Assembly (NCBI GenBank): GCA_002429965.1
Contig: DJBG01000242.1
Span: 13,213 to 20,310, forward strand
Reading direction: 5' to 3'
DNA length: 7,098 nt
Origin: Hungatella sp. UBA5982
Lineage (GTDB): Bacteria; Bacillota; Clostridia; Lachnospirales; Lachnospiraceae
Part shown: positions 1 to 6,407 of the stretch, one piece after another
Layout of the letters: the number at the start of each line of letters is the position of its first letter
How positions within the stretch are numbered: position 1 is the stretch's first letter
The notes under the pieces: model-generated
Database searches by the model: none
Seen by the model: the letters and a program-made list of their open reading frames with translations, nothing else
What the model was told of the DNA's origin: nothing
Translations under genes and position numbers: made by a program

Positions 1-899
1 ATAGTGCCAGGAATAAAAATATTGAACTGGCTTCTAACGCCTTAAACGGCCTGATTCTGCAGCCGGGAGAAGAATTCTCCTTTAATAAAGCCACAGGGGA
101 GCGTTCCCCGGCAAAGGGTTACCGTCCGGCAGGCGCATATCTGAACGGAGAATTGATTGAAGAACCCGGAGGAGGCGTATGCCAGGTGTCCTCTACGTTA
201 TATAATGCGGTGGTGTTTGCAGGTCTTACGACGACTGAGCGCCATGCCCACAGCTACGAGCCTTCTTATGTAACACCAGGTGAGGATGCTATGGTCAGCT
301 ACGGCGGACCCGACATGAAGTTTATCAATAATTCTTCCACTGCAGTAGCCATCAGGAGCAGTTTTGCCGACCGGAAGCTTAAGATCTCCATTGTGGGGAT
401 TCCGATTCTGGAAGAGGGCGTCACATTATCCATGACATCGAAGAAAACGGCGGAGTTAGATGCTCCGGCGCCAGTCTACGAGGAAGACCAGACGCTTCAG
501 CCTACGGAGGAAAAGATCGTTAAGGCGGAGACCAAGGGAAGCCGCTGGGTGACCAATCTGGTTACCAAAAAGAATGGTGTTGTGGTAAGCGATGAGTTTT
601 TCCATAACAGTACGTACCGGGGAAAACCGGCAACCATCAAGCGGAACAAATCAGGAGTAGTCATTCCGGCGACTGATCCGGCAAGCTCCGCCGCTGAGAG
701 CAGTGGGGCAGGTTCCCAGGGAAATACAGAAACAACCGCACCTCACAATAATGAGACGAACGGGAATATCGGTGAGCCTCAGGGACCGGGTGAAAAACCT
801 GGAACCACGGAAACCCAGTCTCAGGGACCGTCTTCTTCCACAGAAGCAGGGCCCGGTGAGGGAGACCAGAATGTTATTCCTCCCAACCCTTTTAGCTAA
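1..899 (+). CDS. VanW family protein, C-terminal part (5' end outside window)
   Basis: The frame is open from base 3 and ends with TAA at 897-899, giving 298 visible residues; the N-terminus lies to the left. A TTG at 153 is an internal Leu codon, not a start, because VanW-like sequence continues upstream of it (LQPGEEFSFN, then GERSPAKGYRPAGAY). The hallmark GGGVCQVSSTLYNAV sits at visible residues 56-70, followed by the HAHSYEPSYV segment. After the VanW domain (about 1-135), residues 160-215 resemble a G5-like beta module (EEKIVKAETKGSRWVTNLV, then NGVVVSDEFFHNSTY). The last 75 residues or so are a Ser/Thr/Gly/Glu/Pro/Gln-rich tail with GPGE repeated and no LPXTG motif or membrane segment. 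VanW proteins are found in glycopeptide-resistance clusters and widely in clostridia, but their biochemical role is unsettled. Full-length clostridial members usually have a signal or membrane anchor and peptidoglycan-binding-like domains upstream, so an extracytoplasmic wall-associated location is inferred. Confidence 0.9.
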   Translation, partial: SARNKNIELASNALNGLILQPGEEFSFNKATGERSPAKGYRPAGAYLNGELIEEPGGGVCQVSSTLYNAVVFAGLTTTERHAHSYEPSYVTPGEDAMVSYGGPDMKFINNSSTAVAIRSSFADRKLKISIVGIPILEEGVTLSMTSKKTAELDAPAPVYEEDQTLQPTEEKIVKAETKGSRWVTNLVTKKNGVVVSDEFFHNSTYRGKPATIKRNKSGVVIPATDPASSAAESSGAGSQGNTETTAPHNNETNGNIGEPQGPGEKPGTTETQSQGPSSSTEAGPGEGDQNVIPPNPFS

Positions 900-919
900 A
901 AACAGAACAAAAACAGACA

Positions 920-953
920 GGACTGGACAGATTATTCGTTCCAGTCCCTTTTT
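920..953 (+). terminator. Rho-independent terminator after the VanW gene
   Basis: A perfect 8-bp stem (GGACTGGA 920-927 with TCCAGTCC 940-947) encloses a 12-base loop and is followed by a T-run at 949-953. It starts 21 bases after the VanW stop codon and separates that gene from the PFOR promoter. Confidence 0.85.
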
Positions 954-998
954 ATCGGATTGTTTTGAAAATAATACTTAAATTTCCTGTTTTATTAT

Positions 999-1026
999 TT
1001 GCAATTTGTTGAATAATTGTTATAAT
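999..1026 (+). promoter_or_regulatory. Sigma-A-type promoter of the PFOR gene
   Basis: The -10 box is a perfect TATAAT at 1021-1026. A -35 candidate TTGCAA (4 of 6 matches) lies at 999-1004 with a 16-bp spacer. Transcription would begin near 1033, leaving a leader of about 64 bases before the PFOR start. The spacer contains a short inverted repeat, CAATT (1002-1006) and AATTG (1015-1019). The start site is inferred, not observed. Confidence 0.7.
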
Positions 1027-1040
1027 AATGTCAGGTCACT

Positions 1041-1055
1041 TTCCCTATACGGGAA
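1041..1055. repeat. 15-bp palindrome in the PFOR leader
   Basis: TTCCC-TATAC-GGGAA is a perfect 5-5-5 inverted repeat lying about +9 to +23 from the predicted transcription start. It could be an operator for a dimeric repressor or a small hairpin in the mRNA leader. It does not match the CcpA or Rex consensus sites I know. Function is unassigned. Confidence 0.45.
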
Positions 1056-1081
1056 CCAATTTATACATTATACACATTTGC

Positions 1082-1087
1082 AGGAGG
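1082..1087 (+). promoter_or_regulatory. Ribosome binding site that fixes the PFOR start
   Basis: A perfect AGGAGG lies 9 bases before the ATG at 1097. The upstream in-frame ATG at 1028 has no comparable site, falls two bases after the -10 box and before the predicted transcription start, and would add 23 residues unlike any PFOR N-terminus. Confidence 0.9.
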
Positions 1088-1096
1088 AAATCAAGA

Positions 1097-4000
1097 ATGG
1101 CAAGAAAAATGAAAACCATGGATGGTAACCATGCAGCAGCTCATGCGTCATACGCATTTACTGATGTAGCGGCTATCTATCCGATTACCCCATCTTCACC
1201 TATGGCTGAGGCTACAGATGAATGGGCGACAGACGGAAGAACCAATATCTTTGGTCAGAGAGTACAGATTACAGAGATGCAGTCTGAGGCAGGTGCAGCA
1301 GGTGCAGTACACGGTTCCTTAGCAGCAGGTGCGCTGACCACCACTTATACAGCTTCTCAGGGTCTTTTACTTATGATCCCGAACCTTTATAAAATCGCAG
1401 GCGAGCAGTTACCAGGTGTAATCCACGTATCCGCACGTGCAGTTGCCAGCCATGCTTTATCTATCTTTGGTGACCACTCTGACGTATACGCATGCCGCCA
1501 GACAGGCTGCGCTATGTTATGCGAATCCAGCGTACAGGAAGTTATGGACTTGACTCCGGTTGCTCATATGGCAGCACTCGAGGGTAAAGTACCATTTATC
1601 AACTTCTTCGACGGTTTCCGTACATCCCACGAGATCCAGAAGATCGAGACCTGGGATTATGAAGATTTAAAAGAGATGGTAAGTATGGATGCCATTGACG
1701 AATTCCGTCATCGTGCCTTAAATCCAAACCATCCGGAATTAAGAGGTTCCGCTCAGAACCCTGACATCTTCTTCCAGGCAAGAGAGGCCTGCAACCCATA
1801 TTATGATGCTCTGCCTGCAATTGTTCAGAAATACATGGACAAGGTTAATGCAAAGATCGGAACTGATTATAAATTATTCAACTATTATGGAGCCGCTGAT
1901 GCGGAGCATGTAATCATTTCCATGGGTTCTGTAAACGATACCATTGAGGAAACTCTTGACTATCTGCTGGCATCAGGAAACAAGGTAGGCGTGATAAAGG
2001 TCCGCTTATTCCGTCCGTTCTCTGCAGAAGCTTTCATTGAAGCTATCCCGGATACAGTTAAGACTATTTCCGTATTAGACAGAACAAAAGAGCCAGGTTC
2101 CTTAGGCGAGCCTTTATACCTTGACATTGTTGCAGCTCTTAAGGGAACAAAGTTCGATCAGGTAAAGATCTTAACCGGACGTTATGGCTTAGGTTCCAAG
2201 GACACCACACCGACTCAGATCGTTGCTGTTTATAACAACAAGGAGAAGACTCCATTTACCATCGGTATTGTGGATGATGTAACCCATCTCTCTCTTGAAA
2301 CAGGCACGCCAATCGTTACAACTCCGGAAGGAACTTCAAACTGTAAGTTCTGGGGTCTTGGTGCTGATGGTACTGTAGGTGCCAACAAGAACTCTATCAA
2401 GATCATCGGTGACAACACAGATATGTACGCTCAGGCTTACTTTGATTATGACTCCAAGAAGTCCGGCGGCGTTACCATGTCTCACTTACGTTTCGGACAC
2501 AAGCCGATTAAATCCACTTATCTGATCCGTCAGGCTAACTTTGTGGCATGCCATAATCCGGCTTATATCCGTAAGTACAACATGGTTCAGGAACTGGTTG
2601 ACGGCGGAATCTTCTTATTGAACTGTCCATGGGATGCAGCTGGTCTTGATAAGCATTTACCAGGACAGGTAAAGAAGTTCATCGCTGACCACAACATCAA
2701 GTTCTACACCATCGACGGTGTGAAGATCGGTATTGAGACCGGCATGGGCCAGACACGTATCAATACCATCCTTCAGTCCGCATTCTTCGAGCTGACCGGA
2801 ATCATTCCTTCCGAAAAAGCAAACGAACTGATGAAGGCAGCTGCAAAGGCAACCTACGGACGTAAGGGCGAAGAAATCGTTATGAAGAACTGGGCAGCCA
2901 TCGATGCAGGCGCAAAGGGCGTTGTTAAGGTAGACGTTCCTGATAGCTGGAAAAACTGCGATGATGAAGGCCTTGATTACAAGTTTATCAAGGATGGCAG
3001 AAAGGATGTTGTTGATTTCGTTAATAACATTCAGTCCAAGGTAAACGCACAGGAAGGAAATTCCCTGCCTGTATCCGCATTCAGCGATTATGTCAATGGT
3101 TCCACACCATCCGGCTCTTCCGCATACGAGAAGCGCGGTATTGCAGTTTCCATTCCTGGCTGGGTTCCGGAAAACTGTATCCAGTGTAACTTCTGTTCCT
3201 ATGTATGTCCTCATGCTGTTATCCGTTCTGTGGCTCTGACAGAGGAAGAGGCAGCAAGAAAGCCTGAGGAGATGAAGACTCTTCCGATGACAGGCATGCC
3301 AGGATACCAGTTTGCTGTGACCGTATCCGCATTTGACTGTACAGGCTGCGGTTCTTGTGCAAACGTATGTCCTGGAAAGAAGGGCGAGAAGGCTCTTGTT
3401 ATGGTCAACATGGAAGAAAACTGCGAAGAGAAGCAGAAAGTATATGATTTCGGTCAGACCCTTCCTATCAAGCAGGAAGTTATCGACAAATTTAAAGAAA
3501 ATACCGTTAAGGGCAGCCAGTTCAAGAAACCTCTTCTTGAGTTCTCAGGAGCATGTGCAGGCTGTGGCGAGACACCTTACGCAAAACTGATCACCCAGTT
3601 ATTCGGTGACAGAATGTATATTGCAAACGCAACCGGATGTACCTCTATCTGGGGCAACTCTTCTCCATCCACACCTTATACCGTTAATGCCAAAGGACAG
3701 GGTCCTGCATGGGCAAACTCCTTATTTGAGGACAATGCTGAGTTCGGTTACGGTATGATGCTGGCTCAGAGCGCCATCAGAGGAGGCTTAAAAGCTAAGG
3801 TTGAAGAGATTATGAATTCCGAAAAGGCTCCTGATGAAATCAAGGCAGCCTGCAAGGAATATCTGGATACCTTTGAAGTAGGCTCAACCAATGGTTCCGC
3901 TACCGATAAGTTAGTTACAGCATTAGAGGGCATTGAGTGTGATACCTGTAAGTCCATCCTTAAGGACAAGGATTTCATGGCTAAGAAATCTCAGTGGATA

Positions 4001-4636
4001 TTCGGCGGTGACGGCTGGGCATATGATATCGGCTTCGGCGGTGTTGACCACGTGCTTGCAAGCGGCAGAGATATTAACGTTATGGTATTCGATACAGAGA
4101 TCTACTCCAATACCGGAGGACAGTCTTCAAAGGCTACTAAGACAGGTGCTGTAGCACAGTTCGCAGCTGGCGGTAAGGAAACAAGAAAGAAAGACCTGGC
4201 AAGCATTGCTATGAGCTATGGTTATGTATATGTAGCTCAGATCGCTATGGGCGCTGATTATGCACAGACTGTTAAGGCAATCTCTGAGGCAGAGGCATAT
4301 CCAGGACCATCCCTGATCATCGCTTATGCTCCATGTATCAGCCATGGTATCAAGAAGGGCATGTCCAAGGCTCAGACAGAAGAGAAGCTGGCTGTTGAGT
4401 GCGGTTACTGGAACAACTTCCGCTACAATCCTGCTGCTGAGAAGAAGTTTACTTTAGACAGCAAGGCTCCTGCATTAGAAGGATATCAGGAATTCTTAAA
4501 GGGCGAGGTTCGTTATGCATCCTTAGCTATGAAGAATCCTGAGAGAGCAGCTGAATTATTTGCAAAGAATGAGGAAGATGCAAAAGAGCGGTATGAATAC
4601 CTGAAGAAGCTGGTTACTCTATACGGTAATGATTAA
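1097..4636 (+). CDS. nifJ: Pyruvate:ferredoxin (flavodoxin) oxidoreductase
   Basis: This is a single-chain, 1179-residue PFOR. It oxidatively decarboxylates pyruvate with CoA to acetyl-CoA and CO2 and reduces ferredoxin or flavodoxin in the cytoplasm. The N-terminal domain has YPITPSSPMAE, with Thr31, Glu64 and Arg114 at the same positions as the pyruvate/TPP residues of Desulfovibrio africanus PFOR. The transketolase C-like domain starts near 263, and the gamma-type domain near 420 (GLGADGTVGANKNS). Two ferredoxin-type 4Fe-4S motifs follow: Cys694, 697, 700, 704 and Cys748, 751, 754, 758. The proximal cluster ligands are Cys820, Cys823, Cys848 and Cys1080. The TPP/Mg site is GDGWAYDIG (from 971) and NTGGQ (Asn1005). 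All cofactor ligands are intact. The length suits clostridial enzymes, which lack the long C-terminal extension of the D. africanus protein. The start follows AGGAGG at 1082. The gene appears monocistronic, between a promoter and two terminators, and its consistent codon choice suggests high expression (impression, not calculated). Confidence 0.98.
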   Translation: MARKMKTMDGNHAAAHASYAFTDVAAIYPITPSSPMAEATDEWATDGRTNIFGQRVQITEMQSEAGAAGAVHGSLAAGALTTTYTASQGLLLMIPNLYKIAGEQLPGVIHVSARAVASHALSIFGDHSDVYACRQTGCAMLCESSVQEVMDLTPVAHMAALEGKVPFINFFDGFRTSHEIQKIETWDYEDLKEMVSMDAIDEFRHRALNPNHPELRGSAQNPDIFFQAREACNPYYDALPAIVQKYMDKVNAKIGTDYKLFNYYGAADAEHVIISMGSVNDTIEETLDYLLASGNKVGVIKVRLFRPFSAEAFIEAIPDTVKTISVLDRTKEPGSLGEPLYLDIVAALKGTKFDQVKILTGRYGLGSKDTTPTQIVAVYNNKEKTPFTIGIVDDVTHLSLETGTPIVTTPEGTSNCKFWGLGADGTVGANKNSIKIIGDNTDMYAQAYFDYDSKKSGGVTMSHLRFGHKPIKSTYLIRQANFVACHNPAYIRKYNMVQELVDGGIFLLNCPWDAAGLDKHLPGQVKKFIADHNIKFYTIDGVKIGIETGMGQTRINTILQSAFFELTGIIPSEKANELMKAAAKATYGRKGEEIVMKNWAAIDAGAKGVVKVDVPDSWKNCDDEGLDYKFIKDGRKDVVDFVNNIQSKVNAQEGNSLPVSAFSDYVNGSTPSGSSAYEKRGIAVSIPGWVPENCIQCNFCSYVCPHAVIRSVALTEEEAARKPEEMKTLPMTGMPGYQFAVTVSAFDCTGCGSCANVCPGKKGEKALVMVNMEENCEEKQKVYDFGQTLPIKQEVIDKFKENTVKGSQFKKPLLEFSGACAGCGETPYAKLITQLFGDRMYIANATGCTSIWGNSSPSTPYTVNAKGQGPAWANSLFEDNAEFGYGMMLAQSAIRGGLKAKVEEIMNSEKAPDEIKAACKEYLDTFEVGSTNGSATDKLVTALEGIECDTCKSILKDKDFMAKKSQWIFGGDGWAYDIGFGGVDHVLASGRDINVMVFDTEIYSNTGGQSSKATKTGAVAQFAAGGKETRKKDLASIAMSYGYVYVAQIAMGADYAQTVKAISEAEAYPGPSLIIAYAPCISHGIKKGMSKAQTEEKLAVECGYWNNFRYNPAAEKKFTLDSKAPALEGYQEFLKGEVRYASLAMKNPERAAELFAKNEEDAKERYEYLKKLVTLYGND

Positions 4637-4658
4637 TTGATCTCCATGTAATAAGGTT

Positions 4659-4690
4659 CAGGCCCGGATGGTTTCATCCGGGCCTGTTTT
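4659..4690 (+). terminator. Strong Rho-independent terminator of the PFOR gene
   Basis: A perfect 12-bp GC-rich stem (CAGGCCCGGATG 4659-4670 with CATCCGGGCCTG 4675-4686) has a GTTT tetraloop and is followed by TTTT. It begins 22 bases after the stop codon. An outer 8-bp inverted repeat, ATCTCCAT (4640-4647) and ATGGAGAT (4691-4698), brackets it. Confidence 0.93.
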
Positions 4691-4708
4691 ATGGAGATTT
4701 GAAAGCGT

Positions 4709-4759
4709 AAAAAACGCTCCTTCTGACAGGAAGAAAAATCTGTCAGGGGAGCGCTTTTT
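4709..4759. terminator. Bidirectional terminator between PFOR and DUF805 genes
   Basis: The stem is two helices, CGCTCC (4715-4720) with GGAGCG (4748-4753) and CTGACAG (4723-4729) with CTGTCAG (4740-4746), separated by a small TT/G internal loop. Five T follow on the plus strand (4755-4759), and six A precede it (4709-4714), which read as T6 on the minus strand. It can therefore stop the minus-strand DUF805 transcript and act as a backstop for PFOR. Confidence 0.85.
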
Positions 4760-4785
4760 AATGCATTGCTTCCTAAAATATGTAA

Positions 4786-5127
4786 TTAAATCTGTTCTGT
4801 ACCAAAACGATTGCCTTCATCCACGCTCTTAAAGCAATACCATACAATAAGAAGGATGGGTCCTACAATGGGAACAAATGCAATAAATGTCCAGAGCCCT
4901 GATTTGTTAATATCGTGGAGACGCCGTACTCCAAGAGCGATGCCAGGAATCAGACCCGCGATACTATAAATCATAGATAGGGTTCCGAATATATTCGAAA
5001 CGTTACTCAGCACTCCCAACAGTAATGCAATGATGACATTGAACAATACAGCCATCCAATAGCCCCTTACTGTTGTACGTTCCCTGAAGTTAAAATAATT
5101 TTTCCACATTGCTACATATTCATTCAT
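4786..5127 (-). CDS. DUF805 family small membrane protein
   Basis: The product is 113 residues, typical for DUF805 (YhaH-like) inner-membrane proteins. It opens with an amphipathic W-x(2)-YFNFRERTTVRGYW segment (residues 8-24), matching the family's aromatic/FxGR N-terminal motif. Three hydrophobic segments follow at about 22-41, 47-66 and 77-97, and the signature RRLHDINKSG lies at 68-77. The short polar C-terminus ends in GNRFGTEQI. No catalytic residues are known and the family function is not established. The ATG at 5127 is preceded by a modest AAAGG (plus-strand 5139-5143) 11 bases away. The gene converges on PFOR, shares the bidirectional terminator and diverges from the DUF4397 gene, so it is probably its own transcription unit. 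Confidence 0.92.
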   Translation of the reverse strand: MNEYVAMWKNYFNFRERTTVRGYWMAVLFNVIIALLLGVLSNVSNIFGTLSMIYSIAGLIPGIALGVRRLHDINKSGLWTFIAFVPIVGPILLIVWYCFKSVDEGNRFGTEQI

Positions 5128-5184
5128 AATTTTTGTTACCTTTCTTTTCTTTTGTACTATGCATATTCATTTTATCATAAAAAA

Positions 5185-5214
5185 TTAATAAAATATATGG
5201 TAATTTTATATCAA
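5185..5214 (-). promoter_or_regulatory. Tentative promoter of the DUF805 gene
   Basis: Read on the minus strand, TTGATA (plus 5209-5214; 5 of 6 for -35) is followed after 18 bases by TATTAA (plus 5185-5190; 4 of 6 for -10). Transcription would begin near 5178, about 50 bases before the start codon. The AT richness of this stretch makes chance matches likely. Confidence 0.4.
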
Positions 5215-5231
5215 GATAAACTTTATTTAGA

Positions 5232-5268
5232 ATTAATTTATATTATTTTTTGATTTATTAATTTATAT
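5232..5268. repeat. 12-bp direct repeat in AT-rich spacer
   Basis: ATTAATTTATAT occurs at 5232-5243 and again at 5257-5268, a 25-bp period. In sequence this AT-rich, chance is a serious alternative. Confidence 0.4.
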
Positions 5269-5393
5269 AACATTTTTATATCTTTTACTATAAGAATAGA
5301 ACGGGATGTTATAAAAAGATCACACTTCTGATGGTTTTACATACTTTTCCCCAAAAAGGCAAGAGCATTTAAAACAAGACAGGCACTGGGCAT

Positions 5394-5421
5394 TTGTGTG
5401 GGAATAAACTTACTATATAAA
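5394..5421 (+). promoter_or_regulatory. Tentative promoter of the DUF4397 gene
   Basis: TTGTGT at 5394-5399 and TATAAA at 5416-5421 are spaced by 16 bp. The predicted start near 5428 leaves only a short leader before the AGAGGG ribosome binding site (5433-5438) and the ATG at 5444. The match is moderate; a sporulation or other alternative sigma factor cannot be excluded. Confidence 0.4.
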
Positions 5422-5443
5422 CTATCATAAAAAGAGGGTTTCT

Positions 5444-6319
5444 ATGGAAATTTTATCTTTTACACAGAATGATATGGATATGGTGCCGAATCCGATGACA
5501 GAACCGGAAGAAGGCGGGTTTCCAATAGATGAAGAAAACGGAAATAATACGGATAGAACAGGTGAGGAACCGTCAGAAGAAAATAACGAGAACACACCTC
5601 CGCCCAATTTAGAAAAGGAACAGCCCGTTACGGATTACCCTAATACGAATGCAGGCCCTGTTGGTGCCGGGACCTCTATTATTTCGGTATTTCCCAAACC
5701 AATCATCCCATGCTATCTCTGTGATACAAATCAAAATGGTCTTGTCCGTTTCTTAAATGCAGCAGCCGGCTATAATCCGTTCTTAATTTATATAAGCAAT
5801 CAGCTGGTAGTAAACGGATTGGATAACGGAGAAATGAGCCAGTATGGCCGGGTTTCTGCAGGGAGACAGACCATAACCGTAGGTGGGCAGAGTGGATATG
5901 TTTATGTTGAAAAGCAGATTACGGTAGAAGTTGACCGCGCAGTCACTGTTGCGGTCATCAATACGGATTATGGACTGGATCTGATGGAAATTGAGGATAT
6001 GTATTGCAATGGAGGCATTAACACAGGCTGTTTCCGGGTATGCAATTTATCCATAACAAACCGTAAGGTTCATGTGGTACTGAACGGTGGAATGGTAACG
6101 TTCCTTGATGTGAATTATATGCAAGTGACCAGTTTCCAATATGTCTTAACAGGCCTTTATTTGGTTTCCGTGTCCAACAGCGATGCTTATAGCGGAAGCA
6201 TTATTTTAACCTCTAATATCTATATACGGGGCAATGCTTCATACACCTTGTACGTATTTAACTGGAGAAATGTGGAAGATGCCATTCGTATCCTGATTGT
6301 TGAAGACCGAAGGATTTAG
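5444..6319 (+). CDS. DUF4397-type two-repeat protein with acidic N-terminus
   Basis: The protein has 291 residues. Residues 1-75 are acidic, Asn/Pro/Glu-rich and probably disordered, with no signal peptide or membrane segment. Two related beta-rich units follow. Unit one (about 99-173) has GLVRFLNAAAGYNPFLIYIS, then YGRVSAGRQTITVGG. Unit two (about 195-273) has GCFRVCNLSITNRKVHVVL, then FQYVLTGLYLVSVSN. The pattern of VRFLNA, an internal ligand-like strand, a Y-x-x-V-x-x-G turn and an alternating strand is that of DUF4397 half-domains. Five cysteines (90, 93, 188, 196, 200) cluster just before or at the start of each unit. The start has AGAGGG five bases upstream; Met11 and Met13 have no better site. 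Function is unknown. Many DUF4397 proteins are secreted, but this one has no export signal, so a cytoplasmic, non-classically exported or spore-associated location are all possible. It appears monocistronic, with its own terminator. Confidence 0.8.
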   Translation: MEILSFTQNDMDMVPNPMTEPEEGGFPIDEENGNNTDRTGEEPSEENNENTPPPNLEKEQPVTDYPNTNAGPVGAGTSIISVFPKPIIPCYLCDTNQNGLVRFLNAAAGYNPFLIYISNQLVVNGLDNGEMSQYGRVSAGRQTITVGGQSGYVYVEKQITVEVDRAVTVAVINTDYGLDLMEIEDMYCNGGINTGCFRVCNLSITNRKVHVVLNGGMVTFLDVNYMQVTSFQYVLTGLYLVSVSNSDAYSGSIILTSNIYIRGNASYTLYVFNWRNVEDAIRILIVEDRRI

Positions 6320-6328
6320 AAAAAAATG

Positions 6329-6359
6329 GAACCTCTGATTGACAGATCAGAGGTTCTTT
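6329..6359 (+). terminator. Terminator of the DUF4397 gene, overlapping the next promoter
   Basis: A perfect 11-bp stem, GAACCTCTGAT (6329-6339) with ATCAGAGGTTC (6346-6356), has a six-base loop and only three T after it. It is preceded by seven A (6320-6326), so it may also work on the minus strand. It begins nine bases after the stop codon. The weak T-run suggests incomplete termination. Confidence 0.75.
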
Positions 6360-6367
6360 GCTATACT
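6339..6367 (+). promoter_or_regulatory. Near-consensus promoter of the GntR-ABC operon
   Basis: A perfect -35 TTGACA (6339-6344) and a 5-of-6 -10 TATACT (6362-6367) are separated by the optimal 17 bp. The -35 lies in the loop of the upstream terminator hairpin, and the hairpin's 3' arm forms most of the spacer. Predicted transcription start is near 6374, about 34 bases before the GntR ATG. Confidence 0.82.
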
Positions 6368-6370
6368 AAG

Positions 6371-6391
6371 TGTATTAGGAGTATTAATACA
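6371..6391. promoter_or_regulatory. Candidate GntR (YtrA-type) operator
   Basis: TGTATTA (6371-6377) and TAATACA (6385-6391) form a perfect 7-7-7 inverted repeat over the predicted transcription start. Within it GTATTAATAC (6381-6390) is itself a perfect palindrome, and a further ATAC (6363-6366) lies in the -10 box. GntR-family operators are commonly GT/AC-anchored palindromes, and YtrA-type regulators usually repress their own operons, so autorepression is the likely reading (inference). Confidence 0.6.
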
Positions 6392-6407
6392 GAATAGGAG
6401 GTGGAAT

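Larger units (their letters stand above)
5128..5443. other. AT-rich divergent intergenic region without a supported gene
   Basis: These 316 bases separate the divergent DUF805 and DUF4397 genes. About 5160-5290 is extremely AT-rich, with A/T tracts and a 12-bp direct repeat; 5291-5440 is of more ordinary composition. I find no open frame with a ribosome binding site, no tRNA and no convincing hairpin-plus-T structure. It should contain the promoters of both flanking genes, listed separately at modest confidence. Confidence 0.75.

Noticed and set aside
153..899. A complete VanW gene starting at TTG 153
   Set aside because: The same frame is open to the left edge and encodes VanW-family sequence upstream, so TTG 153 is internal and the gene is cut by the window.
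703..981. Plus-strand open frame of 92 codons
   Set aside because: It lies in another frame of the VanW tail and runs through the terminator, with no ribosome binding site or recognisable domain.
1006..1021. Rex operator upstream of PFOR
   Set aside because: The TTGTT copies are direct repeats; the TTGTTAA-N4-TTAACAA inverted arrangement is absent.
2657..3214. Minus-strand open frame of 185 codons inside PFOR
   Set aside because: It is antisense to a fully intact PFOR coding region and reads as a Cys-rich shadow; there is no promoter or family match.
5232..5268. CRISPR or iteron-like array
   Set aside because: There are only two 12-bp copies in AT-rich DNA, with no further units, spacers or associated genes.
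6339..6407. 23-residue N-terminal extension of the GntR protein from TTG 6339
   Set aside because: It begins in the -35 box and precedes the predicted transcription start; AGGAGG at 6396 marks ATG 6408.
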